Source: Pseudomonas endophytica
GTDB lineage: Bacteria; Pseudomonadota; Gammaproteobacteria; Pseudomonadales; Pseudomonadaceae
Assembly: GCF_001411475.1 (NCBI RefSeq)
Contig: NZ_LLWH01000001.1
Span: 62,001 to 126,000, forward strand
Length of the DNA stretch: 64,000 bases
Direction of reading: 5' to 3'
Below, one piece after another: positions 9,102 through 19,302 of the stretch. The translations under genes and the position numbers were made by a program. The notes under the pieces were generated by a model. The model ran no database searches. It saw only the letters and a list, made by a program, of their open reading frames with translations, and was not told where the DNA came from. Position 1 is the stretch's first letter. Every line of letters begins with the position of its first letter.

Positions 9102-9773
9102 TTATACCTTTAGGCAACTAGACTGATGCTCGTCCGGGCTGGTGGAGCGTAGGCTTGGGCACAGACGCAGCATGTCAATGCAGATGTCGACCCAGGTTTC
9201 TGCTTCTTTATGAAGCTCAAAACAGTCGGGAACCAGCAACCATTGCCTGAGAATACCGTCTATGTAAGCGTGCAAAGCGATTGCTGCACGGCGAGCGTTC
9301 AGGTTCGCAGGCAGCTGCTCGCGGTAAACTGCATTATTCAGTGTTAGCTCGATACGACTATTACAGTCGACACTCGCCACTTGGCGTTGACGGCGCAAAT
9401 CGCACATTTCGTCAGTGAATTCGCATTTATGAAACAAAATTTCATTGATACGCCGAGTTTTCGGGTCAATTGCAACTTGATGAAACAAATGAACCAGCAA
9501 GCTGCGCATGCAGCCCAATGGGTCAAGCTCGTCTTGGCTTTCACTGGCCTTAGCCAGCTCATTCAACGGCTCATGCAAGCTGTCCAGCATGGCCTGAACC
9601 AAATCAGCCTTATTACTGAAATGCCAGTAAATCGCACCTCGGGTGACTCCCGCGAGTGCAGCGATGTCAGCCAGAGTAGTGCGAGCAACCCCCCGTTCAT
9701 AAAAGGCCTGCTCGGCGGCTTCGAGGATTGCGCTCCGGGTTTCCTGAGCTTCTTCTTTAGTACGACGCACCAT
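9102..9773 (-). CDS. emhR: TetR-family repressor of the RND efflux operon (TtgR/EmhR)
   Basis: A 223-residue repressor. The N-terminus [20 protein letters not shown] and the helix-turn-helix [20 protein letters not shown] (about residues 33-52) are very close to P. putida TtgR and P. fluorescens EmhR. The C-terminal domain ([25 protein letters not shown]) forms the multidrug pocket; in TtgR, ligands such as flavonoids and antibiotics release it from DNA. It is divergent from emhABC and very probably represses both directions through the operator at 9921-9942. The end beyond residue 205 is longer than in TtgR (210 residues) and differs in sequence. Confidence 0.93.
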   Translation of the reverse strand: MVRRTKEEAQETRSAILEAAEQAFYERGVARTTLADIAALAGVTRGAIYWHFSNKADLVQAMLDSLHEPLNELAKASESQDELDPLGCMRSLLVHLFHQVAIDPKTRRINEILFHKCEFTDEMCDLRRQRQVASVDCNSRIELTLNNAVYREQLPANLNARRAAIALHAYIDGILRQWLLVPDCFELHKEAETWVDICIDMLRLCPSLRSTSPDEHQSSCLKV

Positions 9774-9920
9774 GGCAATAAAAACCTCAATCAGGAGGGT
9801 TTGGAGCGTTTCAACTCAGCATCCAAACCGGCATCGGGTGGCGTTTGTTCTGCCTTATCCCGGTTTACTTCAGATTCAAAAACGGGCTCTGAAACGCCTC
9901 TCGCGGCAGACACCCACTGT

Positions 9921-9942
9921 TTACAAACAGACATGAATGTAA
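9921..9942. promoter_or_regulatory. EmhR/TtgR operator
   Basis: TTACAAACAGACATGAATGTAA is an imperfect palindrome (TTACA / TGTAA ends). With the following AAGTATATTC it closely follows the TtgR operator of P. putida as I know it (TTACAAACAACCATGAATGTAAGTATATTC). It lies in the 265-base space between the divergent emhR and emhA genes, overlapping where both promoters are expected. Confidence 0.8.
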
Positions 9943-10038
9943 GTATATTCCTTAGCAAGCTACTTATCCACCCGGAACAGCTTTCTATACCCTTCCACTA
10001 TTCTTGTGCGCTTTCGCGTGCCTGACCCGAGGATTTTC

Positions 10039-11193
10039 ATGCAATTTAAGCCAGCTGTTACCGCTCTGGTTGCTGCCATTACCCTAGCTTCGCTGCTCAG
10101 CGGATGTAAGAAGGAAGAGCAAGCACCTGCTCCACAAACCCCTCAGGTCGGCGTCGTGACGCTGAAAACCCAGCCATTCACCATGACCTCTGATCTGCCG
10201 GGTCGTACGACTTCGTACCGTTCGGCGGAAGTTCGTCCTCAAGTGAACGGCATTATTCTCAAGCGCTACTTCAAAGAAGGCAGCGACGTTAAAGAAGGTC
10301 AGCAGCTGTATCAAATCGATCCTTCGATCTACGAAAGCAACGTGTTGAGCGCCAAGGCGACCTTGCAATCGGCTAAATCACTGGCTGATCGCTACAAGCA
10401 ATTGGTCGCTGAACAAGCGGTAAGCCGTCAGGAATACGACAACGCCGAAGCTTCGCGACTGGAAGCCGAAGCGGCCCTGAGAACCGCGCAAGTTAACCTG
10501 CGCTACACCAAGGTGCTGGCCCCGCTATCTGGACGTATTGGTCGCTCGCTGTTTACTGAAGGCGCATTGGTGACCAGCGGTCAAGCCAACGCGCTGGCAG
10601 TAATCACGCAACTGGACCCGATTTACGTCGATGTGACGCAATCTTCGGTTGAAATGCTTGAGTTGCGCCGTGACCTCGCCGACGGGCGCCTGAAAAAAGC
10701 AGGTGATAACGCGGCCAAAGTTAAGCTAACCCTGCCAGACGGCAGCGAATACCCAGCTGAAGGTCGTCTTGAGTTCACTGAAGTGTCGGTAGACGAAGCC
10801 ACTGGCTCCGTGACGCTGCGCGCGGTGTTCCCAAACCCTGATCACGTGCTGCTGCCAGGCATGTTTGTTCACGCGCAACTAGAAGCCGGCATCAATAGCG
10901 ACGCTATTTTGGTCCCGCAAATCGGTGTAACGCACAACGCCAAAGGCGAACCGACTGCCCTGATAGTGGGCAAGGACAACAAGGTCGAGCTGCGCGTACT
11001 TCAAGCATCACGCACTGTGGGCAATAGCTGGCTGGTTGAAAAAGGCTTGAACGCGGGTGATCGTGTCATCACTGACGGTCTGCAATACGTTAAACCGGGC
11101 GTTGAAGTCAAAGTGACCGATAAGGCTTCTACCGATAAAGGTTCTGACGCAACCCCGGCCACAGAACAAGCCTCGGGCAGTAAAGGGGAATAA
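10039..11193 (+). CDS. emhA: RND efflux periplasmic adaptor (MexA/TtgA/EmhA)
   Basis: The ATG at 10039 gives a 384-residue protein with a lipoprotein signal peptide ending in LLSGC (Cys23); the open frame continues upstream without conserved sequence. It is a membrane-fusion protein: the two lipoyl half-motifs (RPQVNGIILKRYFKEGSDV and TKVLAPLSGRIGRSL) flank the alpha-hairpin of about residues 100-150, followed by the beta-barrel domain (VDVTQSSVEMLELR). It bridges the EmhB pump and the EmhC channel. The gap to emhB is three bases, which shows an operon. The Lys/Thr/Ser-rich C-terminal tail is typical. Confidence 0.95.
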   Translation: MQFKPAVTALVAAITLASLLSGCKKEEQAPAPQTPQVGVVTLKTQPFTMTSDLPGRTTSYRSAEVRPQVNGIILKRYFKEGSDVKEGQQLYQIDPSIYESNVLSAKATLQSAKSLADRYKQLVAEQAVSRQEYDNAEASRLEAEAALRTAQVNLRYTKVLAPLSGRIGRSLFTEGALVTSGQANALAVITQLDPIYVDVTQSSVEMLELRRDLADGRLKKAGDNAAKVKLTLPDGSEYPAEGRLEFTEVSVDEATGSVTLRAVFPNPDHVLLPGMFVHAQLEAGINSDAILVPQIGVTHNAKGEPTALIVGKDNKVELRVLQASRTVGNSWLVEKGLNAGDRVITDGLQYVKPGVEVKVTDKASTDKGSDATPATEQASGSKGE

Positions 11194-11196
11194 ACA

Positions 11197-14100
11197 ATGT
11201 CGAAATTTTTTATCGACCGTCCAATTTTCGCTTGGGTAATTGCCCTGGTGATCATGTTGGTCGGAGCTTTATCTATCCTCAAGCTCCCCATCAACCAATA
11301 CCCAAGCATTGCACCGCCTGCCATCTCGATTTCTGTGAGCTACCCAGGTGCTTCTGCACAGACCGTGCAAGACACCGTGGTTCAGGTCATCGAGCAGCAG
11401 CTTAACGGTATTGATAACCTGCGTTATGTGTCGTCGGAAAGTAACTCTGACGGCAGCATGACCATCACCGTTACGTTCGACCAGGGCACTAACCCTGACA
11501 CCGCTCAGGTTCAGGTGCAGAACAAGCTCAACCTGGCCACTCCTCTGCTGCCTCAAGAAGTGCAGCAGCAAGGTATCCGGGTGACCAAGGCAGTGAAAAA
11601 CTTCCTGATGGTCGTCGGCGTGGTGTCCACTGACGGCAGCATGAACAAGGACGACTTGTCGAACTACATCGTCTCCAACATGCAAGATCCGCTGTCACGG
11701 ACCGCGGGTGTAGGTGACTTCCAGGTGTTCGGTGCCCAGTACGCCATGCGTATCTGGCTCGACCCGAACAAGCTGAATAAGTACAACCTGACTCCGGTGG
11801 ATGTGAAATCTGCCATCTCAGCCCAGAACGTACAGGTGTCTTCGGGGCAACTGGGTGGTCTGCCAGCGGTAGAAGGCCAGGAGCTGAACGCCACGATCAT
11901 CGGTAAAACTCGACTGCAAACCGCAGAAGAGTTCAAAAAGATCCTGCTCAAGGTCAACACCGACGGTTCTCAGGTTCGCCTCAGCGATGTAGCTGAAGTG
12001 GGACTTGGGGGTGAGAACTACAGCATTAGTGCGCAGTACAACGGCAAACCGTCTTCGGGTATTGCAATCAAACTGGCCTCTAATGCCAACGCTCTGGACA
12101 CCGCTAAAGCCGTTCGCCAGACCATTAAAGACCTGGAACCCTTCTTCCCGCCTGGCATGGAAGTGGTTTTCCCGTACGACACGACACCGGTTATTTCAGC
12201 GTCCATCGAAGGGGTTGTTGAAACACTGGTAGAAGCTGTTGTGCTGGTGTTCTTGGTGATGTTCCTGTTCCTGCAAAACTTCCGCGCCACGATCATCACG
12301 ACGATGACCGTGCCCGTCGTGTTGCTGGGTACTTTCGGGATCCTTGCCGCTGCAGGGTTCAGCATTAACACCCTGACCATGTTTGGTCTGGTACTGGCCA
12401 TCGGATTGTTGGTGGACGATGCCATCGTCGTGGTTGAAAACGTCGAGCGGGTGATGGCGGAAGAAGGATTACCGCCTAAAGAAGCGACTAAAAAGTCGAT
12501 GGGTCAGATTCAGGGTGCACTGGTCGGTATTGCCCTCGTGCTATCGGCTGTATTGCTGCCAATGGCGTTCTTTGGTGGTTCAACGGGTGTGATCTACCGT
12601 CAGTTCTCGATCACTATCGTGTCGGCAATGGCGCTGTCGGTTGTGGTCGCCTTGGTGTTTACCCCTGCCCTGTGCGCCACCATGCTCAAACCGATTACCA
12701 AAGGTGATCACGGTCAGAACAAGCGCGGGTTCTTTGGTTGGTTCAACCGCACCTTTGACAGTGGCGTCAAACACTATGAAAACAGTGTTGGCAGCATTCT
12801 GCGTCACAAGGCACCGTACTTGCTGGCCTATGTACTGATCGTGGTCGGTATGATCTTCCTGTTTACCCGCATCCCGACCTCTTTCCTTCCGGAAGAAGAC
12901 CAGGGCGTGCTCTTTGCTCAGGTTCAAACCCCGCCGGGTACCACCGCAGAGCGGACTCAGGAGGTGATTGACCGGATGCGAGAGTACCTGCTCACAGATG
13001 AAACATCAGCTGTATCCTCGGTGTTCACGGTTAACGGTTTTAACTTCGCAGGTCGTGGTCAAAGCTCCGGTTTGGCGTTCATCATGCTCAAGCCTTGGGG
13101 CGAGCGTGATGCCGACAACACCGTGTTCGCGTTGGCTCAACGAGCCCAAGCGCACTTCTCCACCTTCCGTGATGCCATGGTGTTCGCGTTTGCTCCACCT
13201 GCGGTGATGGAGTTAGGTAACGCAACAGGCTTCGACGTGTTCCTGCAAGACCGTGCCGGTATCGGTCACGACAAGCTGATGGAGGCTCGCAACCAGTTCT
13301 TGGGGATGGCTTCTCAAAGCAAAGTCTTGGCAGGTGTGCGCCCCAACGGTTTGAACGACGAACCTCAGTACAAACTGTTGATCGACGATGAAGCTGCACG
13401 CGCACTGGGCGTCAGCCAGTCAGATATCAACAACACACTGTCCATTGGTTTGGGCGCCAGCTACGTCAACGACTTCATTGACCGTGGCCGGGTTAAAAAG
13501 GTGTTCTTGCAAGGTGACGCTACCTCGCGCATGAACCCCGAAGACCTGAAAAAATGGTACGTACGTAACGATCAAGGAACCATGGTGCCGTTCTCAGCCT
13601 TTGCCAAAGGCGAGTGGACCTACGGTGCGCCTAAACTGTCGCGTTACAACGGCGTAGAAGCCATGGAAATTCTGGGTTCGCCAGCCCCTGGTTACAGTAG
13701 CGGTGAGGCCATGGCGGAAGTAGAAGCACTGGCCAAGAAACTCCCGGCAGGTGTTGGTATTTCTTGGACAGGTCTGTCTTACGAGGAACGTTTGTCAGGT
13801 TCGCAAGCGCCTGCTTTGTACGCGATCTCCTTGCTGATGGTATTCCTGTGTCTCGCGGCGCTATATGAAAGCTGGTCTATTCCGATCGCGGTCATGCTGG
13901 TTGTACCGCTGGGTATTATTGGTGCGCTATTGGCTACCAGCTTGCGGGGGCTGTCCAACGACGTGTACTTCCAAGTAGGGCTATTAACGACAATCGGCCT
14001 GGCAGCGAAGAACGCCATTCTGATCGTCGAGTTCGCCAAAGAACTGCATGAGCAAGGACGTAGCTTGTACGATGCCGCGATTGAAGCCTGTCGGATGCGT

Positions 14101-14352
14101 CTGCGCCCGATCATCATGACCTCGCTGGCGTTTATCCTCGGTGTGGTTCCATTGGCGATCTCTTCGGGCGCAGGTTCGGGCAGCCAGCACGCCATTGGTA
14201 CAGGTGTAATCGGCGGGATGTTAAGTGCAACCATCCTAGCTATTTTCTGGGTGCCGCTGTTCTTTGTTGCCGTGTCCTCGATTGGCAATAAAAAAGACGC
14301 CGAGCAAAAAAAAGATCTGACTAAAACTCCAAACAAAGAGGCTGGCCAATGA
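11197..14352 (+). CDS. emhB: RND multidrug efflux transporter, inner-membrane pump (MexB/TtgB/EmhB)
   Basis: A 1051-residue proton-drug antiporter of the HAE-1 family, with twelve membrane segments in two repeats. The start [20 protein letters not shown] is standard. The proton-relay aspartate pair appears in [18 protein letters not shown] (near residue 407), and the paired lysine region is in [17 protein letters not shown]. Large periplasmic porter and docking loops follow helices 1 and 7. The family exports aromatic hydrocarbons, antibiotics, bile salts and detergents. Its stop codon overlaps the emhC start (ATGA). Confidence 0.97.
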   Translation: MSKFFIDRPIFAWVIALVIMLVGALSILKLPINQYPSIAPPAISISVSYPGASAQTVQDTVVQVIEQQLNGIDNLRYVSSESNSDGSMTITVTFDQGTNPDTAQVQVQNKLNLATPLLPQEVQQQGIRVTKAVKNFLMVVGVVSTDGSMNKDDLSNYIVSNMQDPLSRTAGVGDFQVFGAQYAMRIWLDPNKLNKYNLTPVDVKSAISAQNVQVSSGQLGGLPAVEGQELNATIIGKTRLQTAEEFKKILLKVNTDGSQVRLSDVAEVGLGGENYSISAQYNGKPSSGIAIKLASNANALDTAKAVRQTIKDLEPFFPPGMEVVFPYDTTPVISASIEGVVETLVEAVVLVFLVMFLFLQNFRATIITTMTVPVVLLGTFGILAAAGFSINTLTMFGLVLAIGLLVDDAIVVVENVERVMAEEGLPPKEATKKSMGQIQGALVGIALVLSAVLLPMAFFGGSTGVIYRQFSITIVSAMALSVVVALVFTPALCATMLKPITKGDHGQNKRGFFGWFNRTFDSGVKHYENSVGSILRHKAPYLLAYVLIVVGMIFLFTRIPTSFLPEEDQGVLFAQVQTPPGTTAERTQEVIDRMREYLLTDETSAVSSVFTVNGFNFAGRGQSSGLAFIMLKPWGERDADNTVFALAQRAQAHFSTFRDAMVFAFAPPAVMELGNATGFDVFLQDRAGIGHDKLMEARNQFLGMASQSKVLAGVRPNGLNDEPQYKLLIDDEAARALGVSQSDINNTLSIGLGASYVNDFIDRGRVKKVFLQGDATSRMNPEDLKKWYVRNDQGTMVPFSAFAKGEWTYGAPKLSRYNGVEAMEILGSPAPGYSSGEAMAEVEALAKKLPAGVGISWTGLSYEERLSGSQAPALYAISLLMVFLCLAALYESWSIPIAVMLVVPLGIIGALLATSLRGLSNDVYFQVGLLTTIGLAAKNAILIVEFAKELHEQGRSLYDAAIEACRMRLRPIIMTSLAFILGVVPLAISSGAGSGSQHAIGTGVIGGMLSATILAIFWVPLFFVAVSSIGNKKDAEQKKDLTKTPNKEAGQ

Positions 14353-15800
14353 GCAAGTCGCTTCTCGCAGCAGCGGTAGCAGCGTTTACGCTGAGTGGCT
14401 GCTCGCTGATACCGGACTACCAGCGCCCTGAAGCGCCGGTAGCCGCGCAATACCCGCAGGGCCCGGCCTACTCGCCTAATCAGGCGCCGAATCAGGCCGC
14501 TGCGGAGCAAGGCTGGCGTCAGTTTTTCCATGACCCAGCCCTGCAACAGCTGATTCAGACAGCTCTGGTCAACAACCGCGACCTTCGGGTTGCGGCCTTA
14601 AATATTGACGCTTACGCCGCGCAGTACCGCATTCAGCGTGCGGATCTGTTCCCGGCTGTGTCGGCGGACGCCAGTGGCAGCCGTCAACGCACACCGGCAC
14701 GTATGTCGCAAACCGGTCAGTCGGGTATCACCAGCCAATACTCCGCGACCCTTGGGGTCAGCGCTTATGAGCTGGATCTGTTCGGACGTGTGCGCAGCCT
14801 GAGCGATCAGGCTCTTGAGAACTACTTCGCAACCGAAGAAGCGCGCCGCTCTACCCAGATCAGCCTAGTGGCCAACGTTGCGACGGCCTACTTGACCTGG
14901 CAAGCGGACAAAGAGCTGCTCAAGCTGACAGAAGACACCCTCAAAGCGTTCGACGAGAGTTACAAGCTGACCTTGCGTAGCAATGAAGTCGGTGTGGCCT
15001 CCGCCCTTGACCTCAGCCAGTCGCGCACGTCGGTAGAAAACGCCAGGGTTCAATTGGCCAGGTACACCCGCCAGGTGGCTCAGGATGAAAACAACCTAGC
15101 CCTGCTGCTGGGCACTACCATCCCGGACAATCTGCCAAAAGCTCAACCGCTGTCGGCAGACTTGCTGACCAAGGTACCGGCTGGCTTGCCTTCCGACTTG
15201 CTTCAGCGTCGTCCAGATATTCTCCAAGCCGAGCATCAGTTGTTGGCGGCTAACGCCAACATCGGTGCCGCACGCGCCGCGTTCTTCCCCAGCATCAGCC
15301 TCACCGCCAATGCCGGAACCTTGAGCCCAGACCTTTCCGGTCTGTTCAAGGGCGGTTCGGGCACTTGGTTGTTCTCGCCGCAGATTAACCTGCCGATCTT
15401 TAACGCAGGCTCTCTGCGTGCAAGCTTGGACTACTCGAAAATTCAGAAAGAGATCACAGTCTCTCAATATGAGAAGGCGATCCAAACTGCATTCCAAGAA
15501 GTCTCTGACGGCTTGGCTGCACGTGAAACCTACAACCAACAGTTGCAAGCGCAAGCCGACTTCGTCAACGCCAACCAGGACTACTACCGCCTGGCTGAGC
15601 GTCGCTATCGGATTGGCGTCGACAGCAACTTAACCTTCCTCGATGCGCAGCGCTCGTTGTTCAGCGCCCAGCAAGCGTTGATTACCGATCGCCTATCGCA
15701 GCTGACCAGTGAAGTCACGCTGTACAAGGCGCTGGGTGGAGGCTGGTACGAGCAGACCGGACAGAACCGGCCTATTTCGGACAAGCCACCGAAGGCTTGA
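14349..15800 (+). CDS. emhC: Outer-membrane efflux channel (OprM/TtgC/EmhC)
   Basis: A 483-residue lipoprotein of the TolC-like NodT group: the signal peptide ends in TLSGC (Cys18) and the mature part starts [12 protein letters not shown], as in OprM. Two outer-membrane-factor repeats follow; [24 protein letters not shown] and [20 protein letters not shown] are the helical barrel segments. It completes the tripartite pump. It overlaps emhB by four bases and is closed by a strong palindrome, so emhABC is a three-gene operon. Confidence 0.96.
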   Translation: MSKSLLAAAVAAFTLSGCSLIPDYQRPEAPVAAQYPQGPAYSPNQAPNQAAAEQGWRQFFHDPALQQLIQTALVNNRDLRVAALNIDAYAAQYRIQRADLFPAVSADASGSRQRTPARMSQTGQSGITSQYSATLGVSAYELDLFGRVRSLSDQALENYFATEEARRSTQISLVANVATAYLTWQADKELLKLTEDTLKAFDESYKLTLRSNEVGVASALDLSQSRTSVENARVQLARYTRQVAQDENNLALLLGTTIPDNLPKAQPLSADLLTKVPAGLPSDLLQRRPDILQAEHQLLAANANIGAARAAFFPSISLTANAGTLSPDLSGLFKGGSGTWLFSPQINLPIFNAGSLRASLDYSKIQKEITVSQYEKAIQTAFQEVSDGLAARETYNQQLQAQADFVNANQDYYRLAERRYRIGVDSNLTFLDAQRSLFSAQQALITDRLSQLTSEVTLYKALGGGWYEQTGQNRPISDKPPKA

Positions 15801-15807
15801 TAGCGCT

Positions 15808-15851
15808 CCGTTAACAACAAACCCGCCAATTGGCGGGTTTGTTGTTAACGG
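15808..15851. terminator. Bidirectional terminator, 44-bp perfect palindrome
   Basis: The 22-base arm CCGTTAACAACAAACCCGCC plus AA is followed at once by its exact complement, with no mismatch and no spacer. The core CCCGCCAATTGGCGGG flanked by A-rich and T-rich arms gives an intrinsic terminator in both directions. It stands between emhC (plus) and the convergent gene at 15873-16511 (minus). Confidence 0.85.
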
Positions 15852-15872
15852 TTGGACTTAGCCAGAATCGAG

Positions 15873-16511
15873 TTAATTAGGTTGTACTGGCGGTAGCCAA
15901 TCAATGGGCACTAGACCTAACGTAGTCCAGATACCGGGGAATTCACTTTGCTGAATGACCTGCAAATCACCTGCCTGCGCAACTCGCTGTATATAAGCAA
16001 CCAGCGATCCCGTCCCATCAATTAGCTCATTCAGAATATTGGGGGCTTGCGACACAAGTTGGTCTGCTTCGTCATCCGCGTGGGAACGAAACTTGAGTAC
16101 CGCTTTATTAGGGGCTAACCAATACCCTGCACTCCCCCTGACAATCAAGTCCTGACTAATCATTCGGGCCAGATAGGTGGGCGCAAAAAAATTACTGTAC
16201 AAGGCTCGCTCTCCGGTCTCAAAGACCATCTTGCTGGCGCCCTCTTTGTCCGAGGTACAGTAAGACCCACGAAACTTAAGTGAGGGATCTACGTTCAACT
16301 GCCCTTTTTGATTGAATTTAATCGCCTGAGCCTGTGCATCGCTCACAGGACGAGAGATACGGTAATTATTCAATCCAGCGTCAAACACAATAAAGCCACT
16401 TAACGGTGTCGCTGAGTCCAAATCTATTGAGCGCGCCACTGCCATTGCAGCTTCATCAGCACTTCGAAAGTATTCGGGTAATAAATGTAAAACCGCAGCA
16501 TCCTGAATCAT
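15873..16511 (-). CDS. Hypothetical protein, DUF4329-like N-terminal region
   Basis: A 212-residue protein with no signal peptide or membrane segment. Residues 12-60 (EYFRSADEAAMAVARSIDLDS, then GFIVFDAGLNNYRISRPVSD) resemble the DUF4329 pattern: an F-x-S-x-DEAA helix followed by strands that show a substrate-like loop. That domain occurs at the C-termini of Rhs and other polymorphic toxins. I base this on pattern memory only. The C-terminal half (residues 110-212) I do not recognise. It is convergent with emhC and lies downstream of the pca operon on the same strand, 173 bases away, with no clear partner gene. Confidence 0.55.
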   Translation of the reverse strand: MIQDAAVLHLLPEYFRSADEAAMAVARSIDLDSATPLSGFIVFDAGLNNYRISRPVSDAQAQAIKFNQKGQLNVDPSLKFRGSYCTSDKEGASKMVFETGERALYSNFFAPTYLARMISQDLIVRGSAGYWLAPNKAVLKFRSHADDEADQLVSQAPNILNELIDGTGSLVAYIQRVAQAGDLQVIQQSEFPGIWTTLGLVPIDWLPPVQPN

Positions 16512-16650
16512 GGGTCATCCTTGAAAAAACGCTCAACCTGATCAACCCCACGATATGGAGCTCAGGCGCGGGAGAATTATCCAAGAATAAAAAGATGACA
16601 TGCGTTACATAAATAGGTCGTTTTAGCGGCGACGTCTGACAAGAGCGTTC

Positions 16651-16674
16651 GGGCTGCTGACTAAAAAGCAGCCC
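16651..16674 (-). terminator. Probable terminator of the pcaBDC genes
   Basis: GGGCTGCT (16651-16658) pairs with AGCAGCCC (16667-16674) around an 8-base A-rich loop, 10 bases past the pcaC stop. No long T-run follows on the minus strand, so strength is uncertain. Confidence 0.5.
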
Positions 16675-16684
16675 TGCCCTGATG

Positions 16685-17077
16685 TCAAACCCGCGACTCA
16701 ACCCCCAGCTCATCCCACACCGACTCCGCCAAGTGGAAGGTCGCGTTGGCCGCTGGAATGCCGCAGTAAATCGCGCTCTGCATCAGCACTTCTTTGATTT
16801 CTGCCCGGGTGACGCCGTTACTGGCCGCAGCACGCAAGTGCAGTTTTAGTTCTTCACTACGGTTCATTCCGATCAGCATCGCAATGGTAATCAGGCTGCG
16901 GGTATGGCGCGGTAAACCCGGACGTGTCCAGATATCACCCCACGCGTGCCGGGTGATCATTTCCTGAAACTCACTGTTGAACTCGGTCAAAGCGTTCAGG
17001 CTGCGATCAACGTGTGCGTCGCCCAACACCGCCCGGCGTACGCCCATGCCTTCGTCGTAACGTTGTTTCTCGTCCAC
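16685..17077 (-). CDS. pcaC: 4-carboxymuconolactone decarboxylase
   Basis: A 130-residue enzyme of the beta-ketoadipate pathway. It decarboxylates gamma-carboxymuconolactone to beta-ketoadipate enol-lactone, the substrate of PcaD. The CMD/AhpD-like fold is visible: TRPGLPRHTRSLITIAMLIG, then ELKLHLRAAASNGVTRAEIKEVLMQSAIYCGIPAAN with the catalytic-site histidine and glutamate. Length is typical for the free-standing enzyme (some bacteria have a PcaL fusion with PcaD). It is the last gene of pcaTBDC, 10 bases behind pcaD. Confidence 0.95.
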   Translation of the reverse strand: MDEKQRYDEGMGVRRAVLGDAHVDRSLNALTEFNSEFQEMITRHAWGDIWTRPGLPRHTRSLITIAMLIGMNRSEELKLHLRAAASNGVTRAEIKEVLMQSAIYCGIPAANATFHLAESVWDELGVESRV

Positions 17078-17087
17078 AAAACGCTCC

Positions 17088-17888
17088 TTAAACCGATGGT
17101 TTGGCTAGTAAGAATTCCAGCACACGCTGACTGAATGCATCACCCGCCTGCACGTTGGACAAGTGCGCAGCATAAAACTCTGCGTACTCGGCGCCTGCAA
17201 CGTGCGCTTGAATGTAGTGGCTACCAGAAGGTGGCGTCACAGCGTCCTCAGAGCCTGCAATCACCAGTGTCGGCACGGCAATTGCGCCCAGTTGCTCACG
17301 GAAATCGGCATCGCGCACCGCTGCACAGTTCGCCGCATAGCCGTTAGGTGAAGTGGCTGCCAGCATGTCAGTGATACGTTTGGCTTGGTCTGGATGGGCT
17401 TGCGCGTAATCTGAGGTAAACCAGCGCGCAATCGAGGCATCACGTAAACCCGCCATCGCCGCAGCGCCGTCGCGCAGCACCATCTCAATCCGCGGGTTCC
17501 ACATCGACGCCTCGCCAATCTTGGCCGCGGTGTTGCAGACCACCAAGCTGTGCAAACGTGAGCCAGCATGGATGCCGAGCCACTGACCAATCAGGCCGCC
17601 CATCGACAACCCGCAAAAATGTGCGCGCTCAATACCCAATGCGTCCAGCAACGCTAGGACGTCGCCGCCCAACTGCTCAATGCTGTATGGGCCATCAGTG
17701 ACTAACGACTGGCCATGACCACGGGTGTCGTAGCGCAACACCTGAAAATGCTCAGTGAACGCTGGAATCTGCGATTCCCACATTCCTAGATCAGTCCCCA
17801 ATGAGTTGGACAACACCAAGACCGGCGCACCGTGCGGGCCATCGAGTTGGTAGTTGAGTTCACCTTCCGCCAGTTGTACACGTCCCAC
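17088..17888 (-). CDS. pcaD: 3-oxoadipate enol-lactonase
   Basis: An alpha/beta hydrolase of 266 residues that opens beta-ketoadipate enol-lactone to beta-ketoadipate. I chose the GTG at 17888 (GRVQLAEGELNYQL) because AAGGAGA lies directly upstream; the longer open frame from 17918 would run over that site. The nucleophile elbow is GLSMGG (Ser95), the oxyanion region lies in SNSLGTDLGMW, and the acid and histidine occur in the C-terminal third (GSEDAVTPP and AAHLSNVQ). It sits between pcaB (13 bases) and pcaC (10 bases). Confidence 0.93.
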   Translation of the reverse strand: MGRVQLAEGELNYQLDGPHGAPVLVLSNSLGTDLGMWESQIPAFTEHFQVLRYDTRGHGQSLVTDGPYSIEQLGGDVLALLDALGIERAHFCGLSMGGLIGQWLGIHAGSRLHSLVVCNTAAKIGEASMWNPRIEMVLRDGAAAMAGLRDASIARWFTSDYAQAHPDQAKRITDMLAATSPNGYAANCAAVRDADFREQLGAIAVPTLVIAGSEDAVTPPSGSHYIQAHVAGAEYAEFYAAHLSNVQAGDAFSQRVLEFLLAKPSV

Positions 17889-17901
17889 GGCCGTCTCCTT
17901 T

Positions 17902-19254
17902 TTATAATGCCAACGCAAAATGCTCAGCCCGAGCTCGCTCGACCCAAGTCGTCGCCTGCCCCAAGTAATGAGCAGGATCTAGCAAATGATCCAGTTCGCC
18001 CGCCGATAACTGAGCGGCTATTTGAGGCTCATCGCCCAACACTGCGCGCAGATGCCGATGCTCGGCCACTGCCCGTTTGCAGCACTGCTCCAAGAGATGA
18101 TGCGCGGTTTCGCGCCCTACTCGCTGCGCTAGCACAATGCTCACTGCTTCAGCCAGAACCAGGCCGTGAGTCAAATCGAGGTTGCGCGCCATGCGCTGGG
18201 TATCGACTTCTAAACCCTGCGCGATATTAATGGCGTGTCCCAGTGCCCCAGACACCAAACAGCAAATGTCTGGCAGGGTTTCCCATTCGGCATGCCACAA
18301 GCCTAAGCTGCGCTCGTGTTCTTGAGGCATGGCACTGAACAGCGTGCTCAACAGCCCAGGCACCCGCGTGGCCGCGCTGATCAACACCGCCGAACCTACT
18401 GGGTTTCGCTTATGGGGCATGGTTGAAGAGCCGCCCTTGCCCGGAGCGGATGGTTCAAAGACTTCTGCCGCCTCCGTTTGCATCAACAGGCTGATGTCGC
18501 GGCCCATCTTGCCCAAGCTGCCCCCCACCAACCCCAGCACGGCGCCAAACTCCACCAAACGATCACGATGGGTGTGCCACGGCTGGTCAGGCAGGCTTAA
18601 ACCCAACTCATCGGCCAACGCATTCGCCACCGGTAACGCCTGCTCACTCAGCGCCGCCAACGTGCCAGATGCGCCCCCAAATTGCAGGCTTAGCAAACGC
18701 GGTTTTAATGCCTCAAGCCGCTGACGACTGCGCGTGACCGCACCGAGCCAACCAGCGATTTTCATACCTAAGGTGACGGGCGTGGCTTGCTGTAACCACG
18801 TGCGGCCGGCCAACGGAGTTGTGGCATAACGTTGGGCTTGTTGTGCGAGCACTTCACCCAGTTGCTGCAAATCACGCTCAATCAGGGCTAAAGCAGCGCG
18901 CAGTTGCAACACCAACCCGCTGTCCATCACATCCTGACTGGTCGCACCCAAATGCACATAACGCTCTGCCTCGGGGTTCACACCGGCAATCTGCTTGCCG
19001 AGTGCTTTGACCAACGGGATGGCCGAATTGCCAGCGCTCGCAATCGCCAGCCCTAAGGCTTCAAAATCGTAGAGTTCTGCGCGACAGGAGGCGGTAATCG
19101 GCGCCACAGCTGACGACGGAATCAGCCCTACTTTGGCTTGAGCCCGAGCCAAAGCAGCTTCAAAGTCGAGCATGGCTTGGATCCGTCCATGGTCACAAAA
19201 CACCTCGCCCATGGCCTTGCCCGTGAAGTAGGCATCAAACAGCTGATTACTCAT
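17902..19254 (-). CDS. pcaB: 3-carboxy-cis,cis-muconate cycloisomerase
   Basis: A 450-residue member of the fumarase/aspartase superfamily. It lactonises the ring-cleavage product of protocatechuate to gamma-carboxymuconolactone. The superfamily signature GGSSTMPHKRNPVGSA (near residue 275) carries the mobile catalytic-loop serine; the first conserved block is HLGATSQDVMDSGL. It follows pcaT by 48 bases and precedes pcaD. The enzyme needs the pcaGH dioxygenase product, but pcaGH are not in this window, as is common in Pseudomonas where they lie elsewhere. Confidence 0.95.
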   Translation of the reverse strand: MSNQLFDAYFTGKAMGEVFCDHGRIQAMLDFEAALARAQAKVGLIPSSAVAPITASCRAELYDFEALGLAIASAGNSAIPLVKALGKQIAGVNPEAERYVHLGATSQDVMDSGLVLQLRAALALIERDLQQLGEVLAQQAQRYATTPLAGRTWLQQATPVTLGMKIAGWLGAVTRSRQRLEALKPRLLSLQFGGASGTLAALSEQALPVANALADELGLSLPDQPWHTHRDRLVEFGAVLGLVGGSLGKMGRDISLLMQTEAAEVFEPSAPGKGGSSTMPHKRNPVGSAVLISAATRVPGLLSTLFSAMPQEHERSLGLWHAEWETLPDICCLVSGALGHAINIAQGLEVDTQRMARNLDLTHGLVLAEAVSIVLAQRVGRETAHHLLEQCCKRAVAEHRHLRAVLGDEPQIAAQLSAGELDHLLDPAHYLGQATTWVERARAEHFALAL

Positions 19255-19302
19255 AAACCATCCTTTGCAGACGCGCGCCCCAGAGGGGCGCGCGCGAACA
19301 CA

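Noticed and set aside
13779..14546. Long open frame on the minus strand inside emhB and emhC
   Set aside because: Antisense to conserved pump genes, with no ribosome-binding site and no recognisable protein sequence; it follows from codon bias of the real genes.
16456..16713. Minus-strand frame between the DUF4329-like gene and pcaC
   Set aside because: Overlaps the start of the DUF4329-like gene and the end of pcaC in another frame; no ribosome-binding site; contains the probable terminator.
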